Shown: positions 25,090-34,382 of the stretch, in pieces
Numbering within the stretch: the stretch's first letter is position 1
Layout: every line of letters starts with the position of its first letter
DNA from: Fodinicola feengrottensis
Lineage (GTDB): Bacteria > Actinomycetota > Actinomycetes > Mycobacteriales > HKI-0501
DNA: 44,166 bases
Assembly: GCF_010993775.1 (NCBI RefSeq)
Contig: NZ_WOTO01000073.1
Span: 1 to 44,166, forward strand
Reading direction: 5' to 3'
Position numbers and translations under genes: made by a program
Notes under the pieces: generated by a model
What the model was told of the DNA's origin: nothing
The model's database searches: none
The model's input: only the letters and a program-made list of their open reading frames with translations

Positions 25090-25900
25090 GTGGTGTGGCG
25101 CTGGCGTCACGGGCCGGCCCGGGAGCGGCAGGTGGTGGAGGCTTTCGCGGTCTTTGCCGAGGATCCGTCGGGCGGCGGGTACGAGGAGCGGCTGCTTGGC
25201 GCGCTGCGACGCGCGACCGTGCCGGCGGGCGGTCCGGATCCGGAGTTTCGGCGGCAGCTGCGGAGCCAGCTGACGGCGTTGGCGGCGGCGCCGGTCCGCA
25301 GAAGGTATCCGCGGATCGCGATGATGGCCGTCGCGGTCGCGGTGGCGATGCTCGGGACGGCCGCCGTGACGATCGACCGCGACGGAGCTTCGGCGTTCGC
25401 CCTGCAACGGCAGGCGGAGGCCGCTGAGCTGGCCCTCGCGCCCCTCACCCCGCGCGCGGCTGCCCAACTGCACCTGAGCCTGGCCAGCAGCGGCCTGCGG
25501 GCGCTCCGGGCAGTACGTACGCCCCCAAGGAGCAGTCGATGGCCAGGCGATCGCGGACGAGCTGGCCGGCGTCGACGACTCGACCCGTGCAGCCGCTCGC
25601 ATCCTCGCGGCGGCGGCCGCGCTGGCCCGCGGCGATCGGGCTCCGCTGGACATCATCGACGCGTTCACCGCCGGGCAGCTGGCCGCGCTCGCCGGCCTCG
25701 ACCTCGCGCTGCCGGCCGGGCAGGCCGGCGCCGTCAGGCGATCTGAGTCACTGCTGCGCCGGATCGCCGCGCGGTCCCACCAGTTGCGGCACTCGGTGGC
25801 CTGCGCGTACGGGTACGCCGGCCCTTCCGGAAGTGACGATCTCGGTGCCCAGCCACCCAGCTGTGCCGCTGGCGGCCCGGTGGTCGCTGCCGACCGGTGA
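25090..25900 (+). CDS. rsbN: RsbN-like anti-sigma factor (DUF5667 type), one frameshift
   Basis: About 270 residues. The GTG at 25090 follows GGGGAAGGA. The N-terminal cytoplasmic part (EERLLGALRRATVPAGGPDPEFRRQLRSQLTALAAAP) resembles the RsbN segment that binds the sigma factor. A single membrane helix follows (RIAMMAVAVAVAMLGTAAVTI), then the extracellular DUF5667-like part (LQRQAEAAELALAPLTPRAAAQLHLSLASSGL). A shift in a C-run near 25522 is bridged to AIADELAGVDDSTRAAARILAAAAALARGD..., ending at 25900. In Streptomyces RsbN holds BldN inactive at the membrane. It follows the sigma gene but is separated by 411 bases of repeat sequence. Confidence 0.7.
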
Positions 25901-25918
25901 CACCCTCGCTAGGGTGAG

Positions 25919-26870
25919 GTGGTGACGCCGATTCTGCGCCGACGGCGCCCGAACGCCGGGCAGTTCTCGCCGGCCGTCGCGGCGCCGGCCGCCGGCGACC
26001 GGAACGTCGACGAAGACGTACGCACCATGGTCGCCGGTGCGGCCAGTGCCGCGGCCGCCTCCCAGGCCGCCGCCACCAGTGCGGTGGTGCCGTCCGACCC
26101 CACCGCGGCCGCTTTCTTCGACTGCGACAACACCATGATGGTGGGCGCGTCGATCTTCCACTTCGCTCGCGGTCTCGCCGCCCGGAAGTTCTTCACCAGC
26201 CGCGACCTGGCCAAGATGGCCTGGTTCCAGCTGCACTTTCGAGTCCGCGGCCGAGAGAACCGGGACCAGATGCATGTGGCCCGCGAGCGCGCGCTCGCGT
26301 TCGTGGAGGGTCGCCGGGTCGCCGACATTGTGCGGTACGGCGAGGAGATCTACGACGAGCTGATGGCCGAGCGGATCTGGTCCGGCACCCGTGCCCTCGC
26401 CCAGCTGCACCTGGATGCCGGCCAACGGGTCTGGCTGGTGACCGCCACCCCGGTCGAGCTGGCCCAGATCATCGCCCGCCGGCTCGGCCTGACCGGCGCG
26501 CTGGGCACCGTCTCCGACGGACGGCGTCTACACCGGCCGGCTGCTCGGCGAGATGCTGCATGGCCCTGCCAAAGCCGAGGCGATCCGCGCGCTGGCCGAG
26601 CGAGAGGGCTTGGACCTCTCCCGCTGCACCGCGTACAGCGACTCCTTCAACGACATGCCGATGCTCACCGCGGTCGGCCGGGCGGTGGCCGTCAACCCCG
26701 ATCACGACCTGCGCGACGAGGCCCGGTCGCGGGGCTGGAAGGTGCACGACTTCCGCACCGGCCGCAAGGCCGTCAAGGTCGGTGCTCCCGCGGTAGCCGG
26801 CGCCGGGCTGGTCACGGGTGCGGCGATCGCCGCGGTTGCCCTGCGACGGCGCCGCCACCGCTCCCGCTGA
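25919..26870 (+). CDS. HAD-IB family phosphatase, one frameshift
   Basis: About 317 residues. A low-complexity Ala-rich leader (to about 60) precedes the HAD core AAFFDCDNTMMVGASIFHFARGL, with motif I D-x-D-x-T. Motif II lies in VWLVTATP. After a shift near 26513-26520 comes DGVYTGRLLGEMLHGPAKAEAIRALAEREGL, then motif IV CTAYSDSFNDMPMLTAVG. A short membrane helix ends the protein (VAGAGLVTGAAIAAVAL). TIGR01490-type HAD-IB enzymes are SerB-like phosphatases, several acting on phospholipid or phosphoserine-like substrates; the nearby acyltransferase hints at lipid metabolism. GTG start (25919 or 25922), 18 bases after rsbN. Convergent to the acyltransferase. Confidence 0.85.
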
Positions 26871-26970
26871 CCATCCCTGCAGCCACCATCGGCAAGGTCA
26901 CCTACTTGCCGCCTCACCTCCGCGGCGCGCGGTGCCCTCTCGCGTCCGACTGATTTTTTTTTTCTCGCGC

Positions 26971-27054
26971 GCGCGTCCTCAAACCCACCCCCCACCCGAC
27001 ACTGGGTGGGGGCTAGAAAAAAACAGTGTGGGTACGACAGTTTCGCGCCGCACC
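26971..27054. repeat. Partial copy of the dispersed hairpin element at a convergent gene junction
   Basis: Hairpin CCCCCACCC-GACACT-GGGTGGGGG (26989-27012) is followed by the terminal repeat GGTACGACAGTTTCGCGCCG plus CACC (27031-27054). It lies between the ends of the HAD gene and the convergent acyltransferase gene, where a bidirectional terminator is expected. Confidence 0.8.
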
Positions 27055-27062
27055 CGTTCCTC

Positions 27063-28285
27063 TCAACCGAAGACGGTGCGGCGGGTGAGCAGTAGCCGGT
27101 AGAGGGTCTGCTGGATGGTTTCGCGGACCTGGTCGCCGAGGTTGAGCACCAGCATCGGGTCGTCGACCGGGTCCGGGAGGTCGCTGGTCGGGATCGGGGT
27201 GCCGAACTCGATGATCCACTTGCTCGGCAGCGGCACCAGCCCGAGCGGGCCGAGCCACGGGAACGTCGGGGTGATCGGGAAGTACGGCAGTCCGAGCAGT
27301 CGGGCCAGGATCTTCACGTCGGCGAGCTTCGGATAGATCTCCTCCGAGCCGACCACCGACACCGGGATGATCGGTACGCCGGAGTGCAACGCGGCGGTGA
27401 CGAAGCCGCCGCGACCGAACCGCTGCAGCTTGTAGCGTTCGGAGAACGGCTTCCCGATGCCCTTGAATCCCTCCGGGAAAACGCCGACCAGCTCCCCGCC
27501 GGACAGCAGCCGCTCAGTCCGTCCTCGTTACAGGCCAGCGTGCCGCCGGCCTTGCGTACGACCGGGCCGACGACCGGCGTGGAAAACACCAGATCGGCGC
27601 CGAGCGTACGCAGATGGCGCTTCGCGGGATGCTTGTCCAGCAACGCGAGCATGATCATCGCCGCGTCCAACGGCATCATCGTGCCGGCGTGGTTGCCCAC
27701 CAGCAGCGCGCCGCCTTTGGCTGGCACGTTGTGCAGGCCGTTAACGTCCACCCGGAACCAGCGTTCGAACAGCGGCCGGACCAGCGGCGCCATCACGTTC
27801 TCGGTGAGGTCCGGGTCGAAACCGAACTCGTCGACCTGGTAGTCGCCGGACAGCCGCCGCCGGACGAACGCCAGCGCCCCGGCCACGAACCGCTCGACGC
27901 CGTCGGCGGGAGCGTCCGACCCGGCAGCCGCGTCGGGCTCCTCGCGCGTCTGCGGCGGGCGGGTCGGCGCCGGTTCGCCGACCGGTTTCATCGGCTTGTG
28001 GACCGGCTCGATGCCGTTGTACGGCGCGGTGTCCGGCCCTACCGCACGCAGTTCCTCCACCGTCGGGATCACCTGGCGGCGCGGTAACCGGCTGCCCGTA
28101 CGGGACGCCAGCCGATCGCCGGGGCCAGGCTTTCGCGCGGCGGCCTTCTCGGCCGGACCAGTGGCCGCGGAGGCCGAGGTCCGGCGCGTACCGTCGCCGC
28201 GAGCGGGCAGCGGGATGACCCGGCCACGGCGCTTGCCTGTTGACTCTTTCGGCCCGGCTTCGACGAAATCGTCGTCCTCAGACAT
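27063..28285 (-). CDS. Lysophospholipid acyltransferase family protein (PlsC-like), one frameshift
   Basis: About 407 residues. A disordered, charged N-terminal third (1-130) is followed by the acyltransferase domain: LHNVPAKGGALLVGNHAGTMMPLDAAM (the NHx(n)D motif, here with a longer gap than the classic HX4D), then after a shift near 27515-27525 GVFPEGFKGIGKPFSERYKLQRFGRGGFVTAAL and GVPIIPVSVVGSEE (FPEG and P motifs). It transfers acyl chains to lysophosphatidate-like acceptors at the membrane. Its ATG (28285) overlaps the end of the epimerase gene by 8 bases, so the two are coupled. Confidence 0.85.
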
Positions 28286-29343
28286 TGCTGGTCCCCCTGC
28301 CGGTCCGCATGCTGCGCAGCCACGCCAGCGCTGTCCCCTCCAGCTCGGCGAGCGCGTCCGAGCCGATCAGCGCGGTCAGGTCGTGGCTGCGTACGAAATC
28401 GTCGAAGGCCTCCGGCGTGCTGAAATGCGGCCGAAAACCGAGCTCCCGAGTCGCTTTCGAGGTGTCCACCACCCGGCCGTACTGCAGGAACCGGACCTGG
28501 TCCGGCGACAGCTCGGCGCGGCCGCCGAGCCGGCTGAGGCCGCTGCCCAGCACCGAGGCCGCCGACGACGGCAGCGGGACCGGCACCCGCCCGGCCCGGC
28601 GCAGCGCCTGAGAAAGCAGCAGCACGCCCGGGCCGGCGATGTTGTACGAGCCGTGATGCTGGCTTTTGGTGACCTTCTCCAGCGCCGACAGCACATCGGC
28701 GACGTGCGCGAACTGGATGCGCGGTCGAAGTCGAAGCCCAGCACGGTCGGCGTGACCGGGCGACTCAGATAGCGCGTGAAAGTGTTCTCGATGCCCGGGC
28801 CGAGCATCTCGGCGAAGCGCAGCATGGCGACCGCCACGTCCGGGCGGCGACGGGCGAAACCGCGGACATACTGCTCCACATCGAGCGCGTCCCGGCCGGC
28901 ACCGCTGGCCGGCGGCGACTTCGGCTCGGCGTCCTCGGTGAAGAACGCCGGATCACGCGGCGACGAGCCGTAGACCTCGGTCGTCGACTTCACCACGAAC
29001 CGGCGCAGGCTAGCCGCCTTCTGCAGGCCGCGAGCAGCTGCATCGCGCCGATGACGTTGATTTCCTTCATCGCCGCCCGGCCGCCGACGCCGTCGGAGTT
29101 GGCGAGCAGGTTCAGGTGCACGACGGTGTCGACGTTCGCCGAGGAGACCACCTTGGCGATCAGCGGGTTGCGGATGTCCGCCCGCACGAACTCCGTACGG
29201 CCGAGAGTGCCCAGCACGTCCCCACGTGGCGGGGCGGTGTCCACCCCGATAATCCGCTCGATGGAGTCGTCGGCCGCGAGCTTCGCGGCAAACCGGCTGC
29301 CCAGCGGTCTGCCGACCCCGGTGATGAGGACCACTCGGGGCAT
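28278..29343 (-). CDS. NAD-dependent epimerase/dehydratase (extended SDR), two frameshifts
   Basis: About 355 residues. N-terminal Rossmann motif VVLITGVGRPLGSRFAAKLA, with the acidic residue binding NAD in IIGVDTAPP, then DTVVHLNLLANSD. After a shift near 29030 comes RRFVVKSTTEVYGSS, which holds the Ser/Tyr region of SDR catalysis though the usual YxxxK is not plain. After a second shift near 28720 comes IQFAHVADVLSALEKV ... GSYNIAGPGVLLLSQALRRAGRVPVPLP. The gene order epimerase-acyltransferase next to bS22 and proC is conserved in actinobacteria. ATG 29343. Substrate unknown. Confidence 0.85.
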
Positions 29344-29509
29344 CCGGCCTCCTCAAGGACAGGTTGCCCCGATCCTACGAGCCCGGTCATTGCCCCGGGA
29401 TAGACGGGGTATGTCGACGTTGTTGCGACCTGAAGTCACCGTACGACGACGGCCGGTACGCGAAACTCCGAACGCACCGGCCGTGGGACCAGACAGGGCC
29501 TAGCGAAAA

Positions 29510-29608
29510 CTACTTCTTGTTGCGTCGCTGGACGCGGGTCTTCTTCAGCAGCTTGCGGTGCTTCTTCTTCGCCATCCGCTTGCGGCGCTTCTTGATTACC
29601 GAGCCCAT
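29510..29608 (-). CDS. Small ribosomal subunit protein bS22 (AURKAIP1/COX24 domain)
   Basis: 32 residues, MGSVIKKRRKRMAKKKHRKL then LKKTRVQRRNKK. This is the very basic actinobacterial protein found bound near the decoding centre of the 30S subunit and known as bS22. The ATG at 29608 follows GAGAGG. More than half of its residues are Lys or Arg, as expected. It lies between the epimerase gene and the excisionase-type HTH gene, its usual neighbours. Confidence 0.95.
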   Translation of the reverse strand: MGSVIKKRRKRMAKKKHRKLLKKTRVQRRNKK

Positions 29609-29764
29609 GCGTAGCCTCTCGAAAACTCAACTGGGGTAAGCCAACATGACAACCGACCGAGGATACCAACCGGCCGGCGACGACCGGCGTGCGCGGTGCG
29701 TATCAGCGCACGGCACACCGGGCGGACCGGACCCCGTACCGGCCGCCCGTCCGTCGCCGATCTC

Positions 29765-29971
29765 TCAGGCGGTGTCCGTGAACGCCTCCTTCAAGTACTG
29801 GTGAACAGCGTTCTCCGGCACCCGGAAAGAGCGCCCGACGCGAACCGCGTTGAGCTCTCCGGAATGCACCAGACGGTAGACGGTCATCTTGGAGACGCGC
29901 ATCAGCGACGCCACCTCGGCAACAGTGAGGAACCGGACTTCCGCCAACCCTTTTTCTCTCGAAACAGCCAT
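29765..29971 (-). CDS. Excisionase-family helix-turn-helix DNA-binding protein
   Basis: 68 residues. The single domain VRFLTVAEVASLMRVSKMTVYRLVHSGELNAVRVGRSFRVPENAVHQYLKEAF is a MerR-like/excisionase winged helix, similar in size to BldC though the sequence is that of the separate protein usually encoded beside bS22. ATG 29971 begins MAVSREKGLAEV; no longer start is needed. Such proteins bind direct repeats as oligomers; targets are unknown. Confidence 0.85.
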   Translation of the reverse strand: MAVSREKGLAEVRFLTVAEVASLMRVSKMTVYRLVHSGELNAVRVGRSFRVPENAVHQYLKEAFTDTA

Positions 29972-30209
29972 GCGACACCGACTCTCCCGCACGCGTCGCG
30001 CGCCGGCTTCCCCTCCGGCGCGTCGGACACACACGTGCTAGAAGCACAGTAGCGTTACCAGTGTGACTCGCGCGATCCCTCTCCCCCGGCCGGAGGCGGA
30101 CCGGCCATTACCACAGCACACTCCGCAGACCGGACACGACACGCGTTTGTGCAGATGAACATCGATATGCGCGGTGTGTGATCGCGCGGACACCGTATGC
30201 CTGCTATTA

Positions 30210-30617
30210 ATGGCCGACGGCGGATTTTTGGGGGCAGACGATGGACCCCCGACAGACGTGGACGGCGCGGTCCAGTGCCTGCACCCCAACCCGGCCAAGT
30301 CGGCACCTCCGCTGGATCGCCGGCTGTACGACATCACCCGGGCAGCCATCTTCGACGCCGTGCCCACCACCGGCCGCGGCGGCTGCTCGCCGCCGCACTG
30401 AGCACCGAGGTCGCCCGCGCGCACACCACCGGGCACGTACGTCACCACCTCGGTCGGCTGGTGCACGACGCTGGTCAAGCTGGACCTGCTGGCTCGCGGG
30501 CAGTTGCTGCGCGTGCCCACCGAGGGATGCCCCGCCTTCTTCGCCGGCCACGCCCGCGCCGCTGACACTTCTCGCGGTTTGTACGAGCAAGGAATGCGAC
30601 CGAGCGGCGCCCGGTGA
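30210..30617 (+). CDS. Broken small winged-helix-like protein (DUF6958-like)
   Basis: A region that reads as coding only if two shifts are bridged: MADGGFLGADDGPP ... LHPNPAKSAPPLDRRLYDITRAAIFDAVPTTGRG, then LLAAALSTEVAR, then SVGWCTTLVKLDLLARGQLLRVP and an end at 30617. The motif SVGW..T.VKLDL.ARG recalls, from memory, the C-terminal winged helix of DUF6958 proteins. No good ribosome site precedes ATG 30210. It may be a true gene damaged by sequence errors or a decaying pseudogene. No function can be given. Confidence 0.4.
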
Positions 30618-30799
30618 GTTCGGCACCCCCCCATTGTCGGACTCATGCGCGTATTTTGCATCCAGTCTGACCTGGCCGGTCCGGTCGTGGCCGTGGCTCG
30701 GGCCGGCCTGATCGCCGGTCCACGGTGACCACGACCGTGGAGTCGGAGCGCGCGCTTACCTGTACGCGTTACTTACGTGACGTCTAAAACCCACGTACC

Positions 30800-30894
30800 C
30801 ACCCCCCGCCCTTTGAAGGGAGGGGGCTCAAAATTTCACGGCGGTACGACAGTTTCGCGCCGCACCCTATGTAGACCTACACAATCGGATTGTG
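30800..30894. repeat. Copy of the dispersed hairpin element with short palindrome
   Basis: Hairpin CCCCCGCCCTT/AAGGGAGGGGG (30803-30826), terminal repeat GGTACGACAGTTTCGCGCCG plus CACC (30843-30866), then CACAATCGGATTGTG (30880-30894), which is the 19-bp palindrome with its central part deleted. It lies just after the proC stop on proC's downstream side. The other 180 bases of the gap 30618-30799 show nothing further. Confidence 0.8.
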
Positions 30895-30916
30895 CGCCGG
30901 TTGACGCGAGCGGCGG

Positions 30917-31726
30917 TCAGTCGTAGAGCTTGCCGAGCTCCACCGATCGGTCCCGCGCGGCTTCGATGGCCTCCAGGAGGGCGGCCCGGACGCCGTGTTT
31001 CTCCAGTTCCTTGATCGCCATGATCGTGGTGCCGCCGGGCGACGTGACGCCCTCGCGGAGCTGCACCGGGTGCTCGCCGGAGTCGCGGAGCATGACCGCG
31101 GAGCCGAGCGCGGTCTGCACGATCAGGTCGGCGGCGATGGCCCGCGGCAGGCCGAGCAGGATGCCGGCGTCGATCATCGCCTCGACCAGGAAGAAGAAGT
31201 ACGCCGGGCCGGAGCCGGACAGCGCGGTGACCGCGTCCAGCTGGTTCTCCGGCAGCCGCAGCACCTTGCCCACCGGAGAGAAGATCTTCTCGGCGGCGGC
31301 CAAGTGGTCGGCGTTCGCGTACGCACCGGCGGCGACCACGCTCATGGCCTGGTCGACCAGCGCCGGGGTGTTCGGCATCACCCGCACCACCGGCACACCC
31401 TCACCGAGCTGCCGCTCGACGTAGCCGGTCGGGATGCCGGCGGCGACCGTGACGATCAGGTGGTCACTGGTGACTGCCGGCGCCATTTTCACGAGCAGTT
31501 CGCCCATGTCCTGCGGCTTGACGGCGATCAGCAGAGTGTTGGCGAAAGCGGCCGCCTCGGCCAGGCTCAGGTCGCGGACGCCATATCGCTGGTAGAGAGA
31601 TTCGGCCCGCTCCTGGAATTTCTCCACCACGACCACGTCATCGGGTCGTACGCCCGAGCGGAGCAGACCGGCAAGCAGCGACTCCCCGATCTTGCCAGCG
31701 CCAATAATCCCGAGCCGGTCGGTCAC
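30917..31726 (-). CDS. proC: Pyrroline-5-carboxylate reductase
   Basis: 269 residues, intact. Reduces pyrroline-5-carboxylate to proline with NAD(P)H in the cytoplasm. Rossmann motif LGIIGAGKIGESLLAGLL, then VKPQDMGELL, VRVMPNTPALV and the P5CR signature LRDSGEHPVQLREGVTSPGGTTIMAIKELEKHGVR. The GTG at 31726 overlaps the TGA of proline dehydrogenase by four bases (GTGA), so translation is coupled and this is the start to use. Placing the degradative dehydrogenase and the biosynthetic reductase in one operon suggests a proline/P5C cycle. Confidence 0.96.
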   Translation of the reverse strand: MTDRLGIIGAGKIGESLLAGLLRSGVRPDDVVVVEKFQERAESLYQRYGVRDLSLAEAAAFANTLLIAVKPQDMGELLVKMAPAVTSDHLIVTVAAGIPTGYVERQLGEGVPVVRVMPNTPALVDQAMSVVAAGAYANADHLAAAEKIFSPVGKVLRLPENQLDAVTALSGSGPAYFFFLVEAMIDAGILLGLPRAIAADLIVQTALGSAVMLRDSGEHPVQLREGVTSPGGTTIMAIKELEKHGVRAALLEAIEAARDRSVELGKLYD

Positions 31727-32666
31727 TTGCGGCCCACCAGGGCCCGGAGGAAGAGTGCGGTGTTGGCCGGGCGTTCGGCCAGCCGGCGCATCAGGTAGCC
31801 GTACCACTGAGTGCCATAAGGCACGTACACACGCACCGCATACCCAAGCTCGGCCAGCCGGCGCTGCTCGACCGGCCGCACGCCGTAAAGCATCTGAAAC
31901 TCGAAGGTGTCGACCGGCCGGTCGTACCAGCGGACCCGGTCCTCCAGGATCGCCACCAGTCGCGGGTCGTGGGTCGCGAACATCGGGTAGCCGCCGCCGG
32001 CCAGCAGCACGTTGGCGCAGCGTACGTACGACCGGCTGACCTCCAGGTCGGACTGGTAAGCGACCGACTCGGGCTCGTCGTACGCCCCCTTGCAGAGCCT
32101 GATCCGGGAGCCGGCGACCGCGAGGTCACGGCAGTCGGCCTCGGTGCGGCGCAAGTAGGCCTGCAGGACAGCGCCCGTCTCCGGGAAGTCCTTGCGTACG
32201 CGCAAAAGCAGGTCCAGCGAGGCGTCGGTGGTGGTGTGGTCTTCCATGTCGATGGTGACCGTCGTGTCAGCCCGCGTCGGCGGCCCGGCAGATCGCCAGC
32301 ACATTGTCGGAGGCGAGCTTCTCGTCCAGCAGCATGCCCAGCGCCGACAACTTGACGCTGACCTCGGTCGGCGGGGTCAGCCCGGCGGCGCCGAGCGCGC
32401 CGAGCAGTTCGACATAGGCCTCGGTGGCGGCCCGGGCCTGGCCAGCGTCCTCGGTGTCCTCGCCGAGAAAGTCCAGCGTCACCGCGAGGCCGTCATGCAC
32501 CAACGCCCGACTCGCGTCGATCGATCGCGTCCTCAGTGGTCGTACCGGCGACAAACCGGCGAACCACCGACCGGCTGACCGGCGCCGCACTGACGAGCTG
32601 CTCCAACTGCGGGCTGCGGGCCGCAGCCAGAATCGCCGAACGCATCATGCCCTCGAGGGTAACCAT
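31723..32666 (-). CDS. Proline dehydrogenase, two frameshifts
   Basis: About 313 residues, a stand-alone flavin-dependent PRODH that oxidises proline to pyrroline-5-carboxylate at the membrane. Recognisable parts: MRSAILAAARSPQLEQLV...SRSVVRRFVAG, TVTIDMEDHTTTDASLDLL, LQAYLRRTEADCRDLA, SRIRLCKGAYDEPESVAYQ, MFATHDPRL, and FEFQMLYGVRPVEQRRLAELGYAVRVYVPYGTQWYGYLMRRLAERPAN. Shifts lie near 32520 (in a GATCGATCG repeat) and near 32272. ATG 32666 is preferred; ATG 32648 is an alternative. First gene of the operon with proC. Confidence 0.93.
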
Positions 32667-32724
32667 CGGCGCCGGACCCCGCTGACCCGCATCCCACCTG
32701 GTCCGAAACGATTCGCTGGTCCGG

Positions 32725-32763
32725 GTCTACCTAGGTAGACTTTCAAAGTCTACCTAGGTAGCG
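32725..32763. promoter_or_regulatory. Tandem PadR operators
   Basis: GTCTACCTAGGTAGAC (32725-32740) is a perfect 16-bp palindrome. The 14-base core repeats at 32748-32761, with centres 23 bases apart, and the spacer AGACTTTCAAAGTCT is itself a dyad. The second site ends 10 bases before the PadR start codon, so bound protein would block its promoter. Strong case for autorepression. Confidence 0.75.
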
Positions 32764-32771
32764 TTTTGGGC

Positions 32772-33464
32772 GTGACCAGACGCGCGGACTCCTCACCTCA
32801 GACGCTGGCCGTGTTCGAGCTGCTCCAGGCCGAGCCCGCGCGGTGGTGGCACGGGTACGACATCGCCAAAGCCACCGGCCTGCGCTCCGGCACGCTCTAT
32901 CCGCTGCTCGTACGACTCGCCGACCACGGCCTGCTGGAGGCGCACTGGGAGTCGGATCCGCCGACCGGCCGGCCGCGCCGACATCTCTACCGACTGACCA
33001 CGCAAGGAATGGCCCGCACTGAGGAGGCTTGTACGCCCCTAGTGTCTGCCGGCCGGAACGCCCCGGACGCCTACCGTGGCCGCGTGAATATTGAGTGGAT
33101 CGAGCCGTCGGCGGTGGCCGAGGTCGTACGAGCAGCGCGCGCCGACGGCTTCGAGGTATACGTCCTGTCGACGACTGGCGAGTCCGATCGCCAGGCGTTC
33201 TTCGATGCCGTACGAACCGGCTGCCCGCTCGACCCGCCGCTGGTCAGCGCCCGCAGTTGGGACGCGATGATCGACTCACTGTCCGGCGGGCTGTTGGTCG
33301 TCGACGCGGTCCGGATCGCGATCGTCTGGTCCGGATCGGCGGCCATCCGAGCGGACAACCCCACCGAGTTCGAGGTCGCCCTGTCCGTGCTCACCGCCGT
33401 GTGCGACCGCCTCGCCACCGCAGCACGGCACCGCAAATCTGTCCGCCTCTACGTCGACCACTAA
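32772..33464 (+). CDS. PadR regulator fused in frame to a barstar-like domain
   Basis: About 230 residues from GTG 32772. Residues 1-90 are a PadR winged helix (LAVFELLQAEPARWWHGYDIAKATGLRSGTLYPLLVRLADHGLLEAHWE...RRHLYRLTTQG). Residues 105-230 resemble the barstar (ribonuclease inhibitor) family: FEVYVLSTTGESDRQAFFDAVRTG...WDAMIDSLSGGLLV...IAIVWSGSAAIRADNPTEFEVALSVLTAVCDRLA. There is no stop between them. A GTG at 33084 could start barstar on its own. Either this is a true fusion or an indel has removed the PadR stop. No barnase-type ribonuclease is visible nearby. Confidence 0.75.
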   Translation: MTRRADSSPQTLAVFELLQAEPARWWHGYDIAKATGLRSGTLYPLLVRLADHGLLEAHWESDPPTGRPRRHLYRLTTQGMARTEEACTPLVSAGRNAPDAYRGRVNIEWIEPSAVAEVVRAARADGFEVYVLSTTGESDRQAFFDAVRTGCPLDPPLVSARSWDAMIDSLSGGLLVVDAVRIAIVWSGSAAIRADNPTEFEVALSVLTAVCDRLATAARHRKSVRLYVDH

Positions 33465-33484
33465 CCACCACGCTCGGAGAGTTA

Positions 33485-33537
33485 GTCCGCAACGCCCCGC
33501 CGCTTGCGTGAAGTGCAAGAAACGGGGCGTTGCGGAC
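33485..33537. terminator. Bidirectional hairpin terminator, repeat family
   Basis: GTCCGCAACGCCCCG and its exact complement form 15-bp arms around a 23-base loop that has its own CTTGC/GCAAG stem. It lies between the convergent PadR-barstar and methyltransferase stops. A related unpaired copy is at 7926-7960. Confidence 0.8.
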
Positions 33538-33549
33538 GAAAGAGCGGGC

Positions 33550-34308
33550 TCAGCGGACGGCGGCGAAGGTGGCGTCGCGGTGGCCGCGCCAAATCAGACC
33601 GGCCTCGGCGAATCCAGCCGATCGGAGCGCCTCCAGGTGCCAGGTCACGTCCGGGTTGAAGTCGGTGTGAGCGTGATTCCCACCAAAGAGTTCGTTCCGC
33701 TCGCGTACGAGGTCAGCGACGGCAGGCTCGTGGCCGAACCGCTCCCACCAACCCGGCCAGGTGTCCACTCCCTGGTCATAGCGCTCGTTCCGGCGCCCCT
33801 GGGCAAGCGACGCCAAAGCCGCGGTCAGCCCGGGAATCCCGGGGTCCTCCATATGGTCGGCGTTCATAAAGACTCCGCCCGTACGCAGCACCCCACGTAC
33901 CTCCGCGTAGAGCTCCCGCAGCCGCTCGGAGTTGATCCAGTGCAGCGCGGTGGCGGTGAGGACAGCGTCGAATTCCTTGTACGGCAACGCATCCAGCCAG
34001 CCGGAGGTGCCCAGGTTCGCGGCCACCACGTGACCGCGATCGCCGAGGCTGCCGCGCGCGATCGTCAACAGGGAGCGGTCGGCGTCAAGCACCACGGTCT
34101 CCGCGTTCGGCCACCGGGCCAGCAGTCGGAGGCTGATCGAGCCGGTGCCGCCGGCCAGGTCGAGCACCCTGGGCGGCCGGTCCGGGGTGACCGCCTCGAC
34201 CACGCCCAGCATCGCCGCGATCCGCTCCTCCCGGTCGGGCATGAACGCCTCCTGTTGGGAGTCCCAACTTGCCTGCCAGGCGGCGAAATCGAGGGTTTCA
34301 ACGGTCAT
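33550..34308 (-). CDS. Class I SAM-dependent methyltransferase
   Basis: 252 residues, intact. ATG 34308 follows GGGAGGC. SAM-binding motif I is PRVLDLAGGTGSISLRLL (about 55-72), the acidic residue of motif II is in VVLDADRSLL, and FDAVLTATALHWINSERL and GVLRTGGVFMNADHM are the post-motifs of small-molecule or UbiE-like methyltransferases. The methyl acceptor is not known. It is divergent from the CGNR zinc-finger gene with 74 bases between starts. Confidence 0.9.
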   Translation of the reverse strand: MTVETLDFAAWQASWDSQQEAFMPDREERIAAMLGVVEAVTPDRPPRVLDLAGGTGSISLRLLARWPNAETVVLDADRSLLTIARGSLGDRGHVVAANLGTSGWLDALPYKEFDAVLTATALHWINSERLRELYAEVRGVLRTGGVFMNADHMEDPGIPGLTAALASLAQGRRNERYDQGVDTWPGWWERFGHEPAVADLVRERNELFGGNHAHTDFNPDVTWHLEALRSAGFAEAGLIWRGHRDATFAAVR

Positions 34309-34325
34309 CCGAGCCTCCCAATGAG

Positions 34326-34337
34326 TAATGGTCATTA
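34326..34337. promoter_or_regulatory. Dyad in a divergent promoter
   Basis: TAATG-GT-CATTA lies between the methyltransferase and CGNR starts. Position and symmetry suit an operator shared by both genes. Not matched to a known regulator. Confidence 0.3.
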
Positions 34338-34382
34338 TTGCGATCTGATCCTTACGTTAGGGGATGGCGGTAAGGTTCACAA

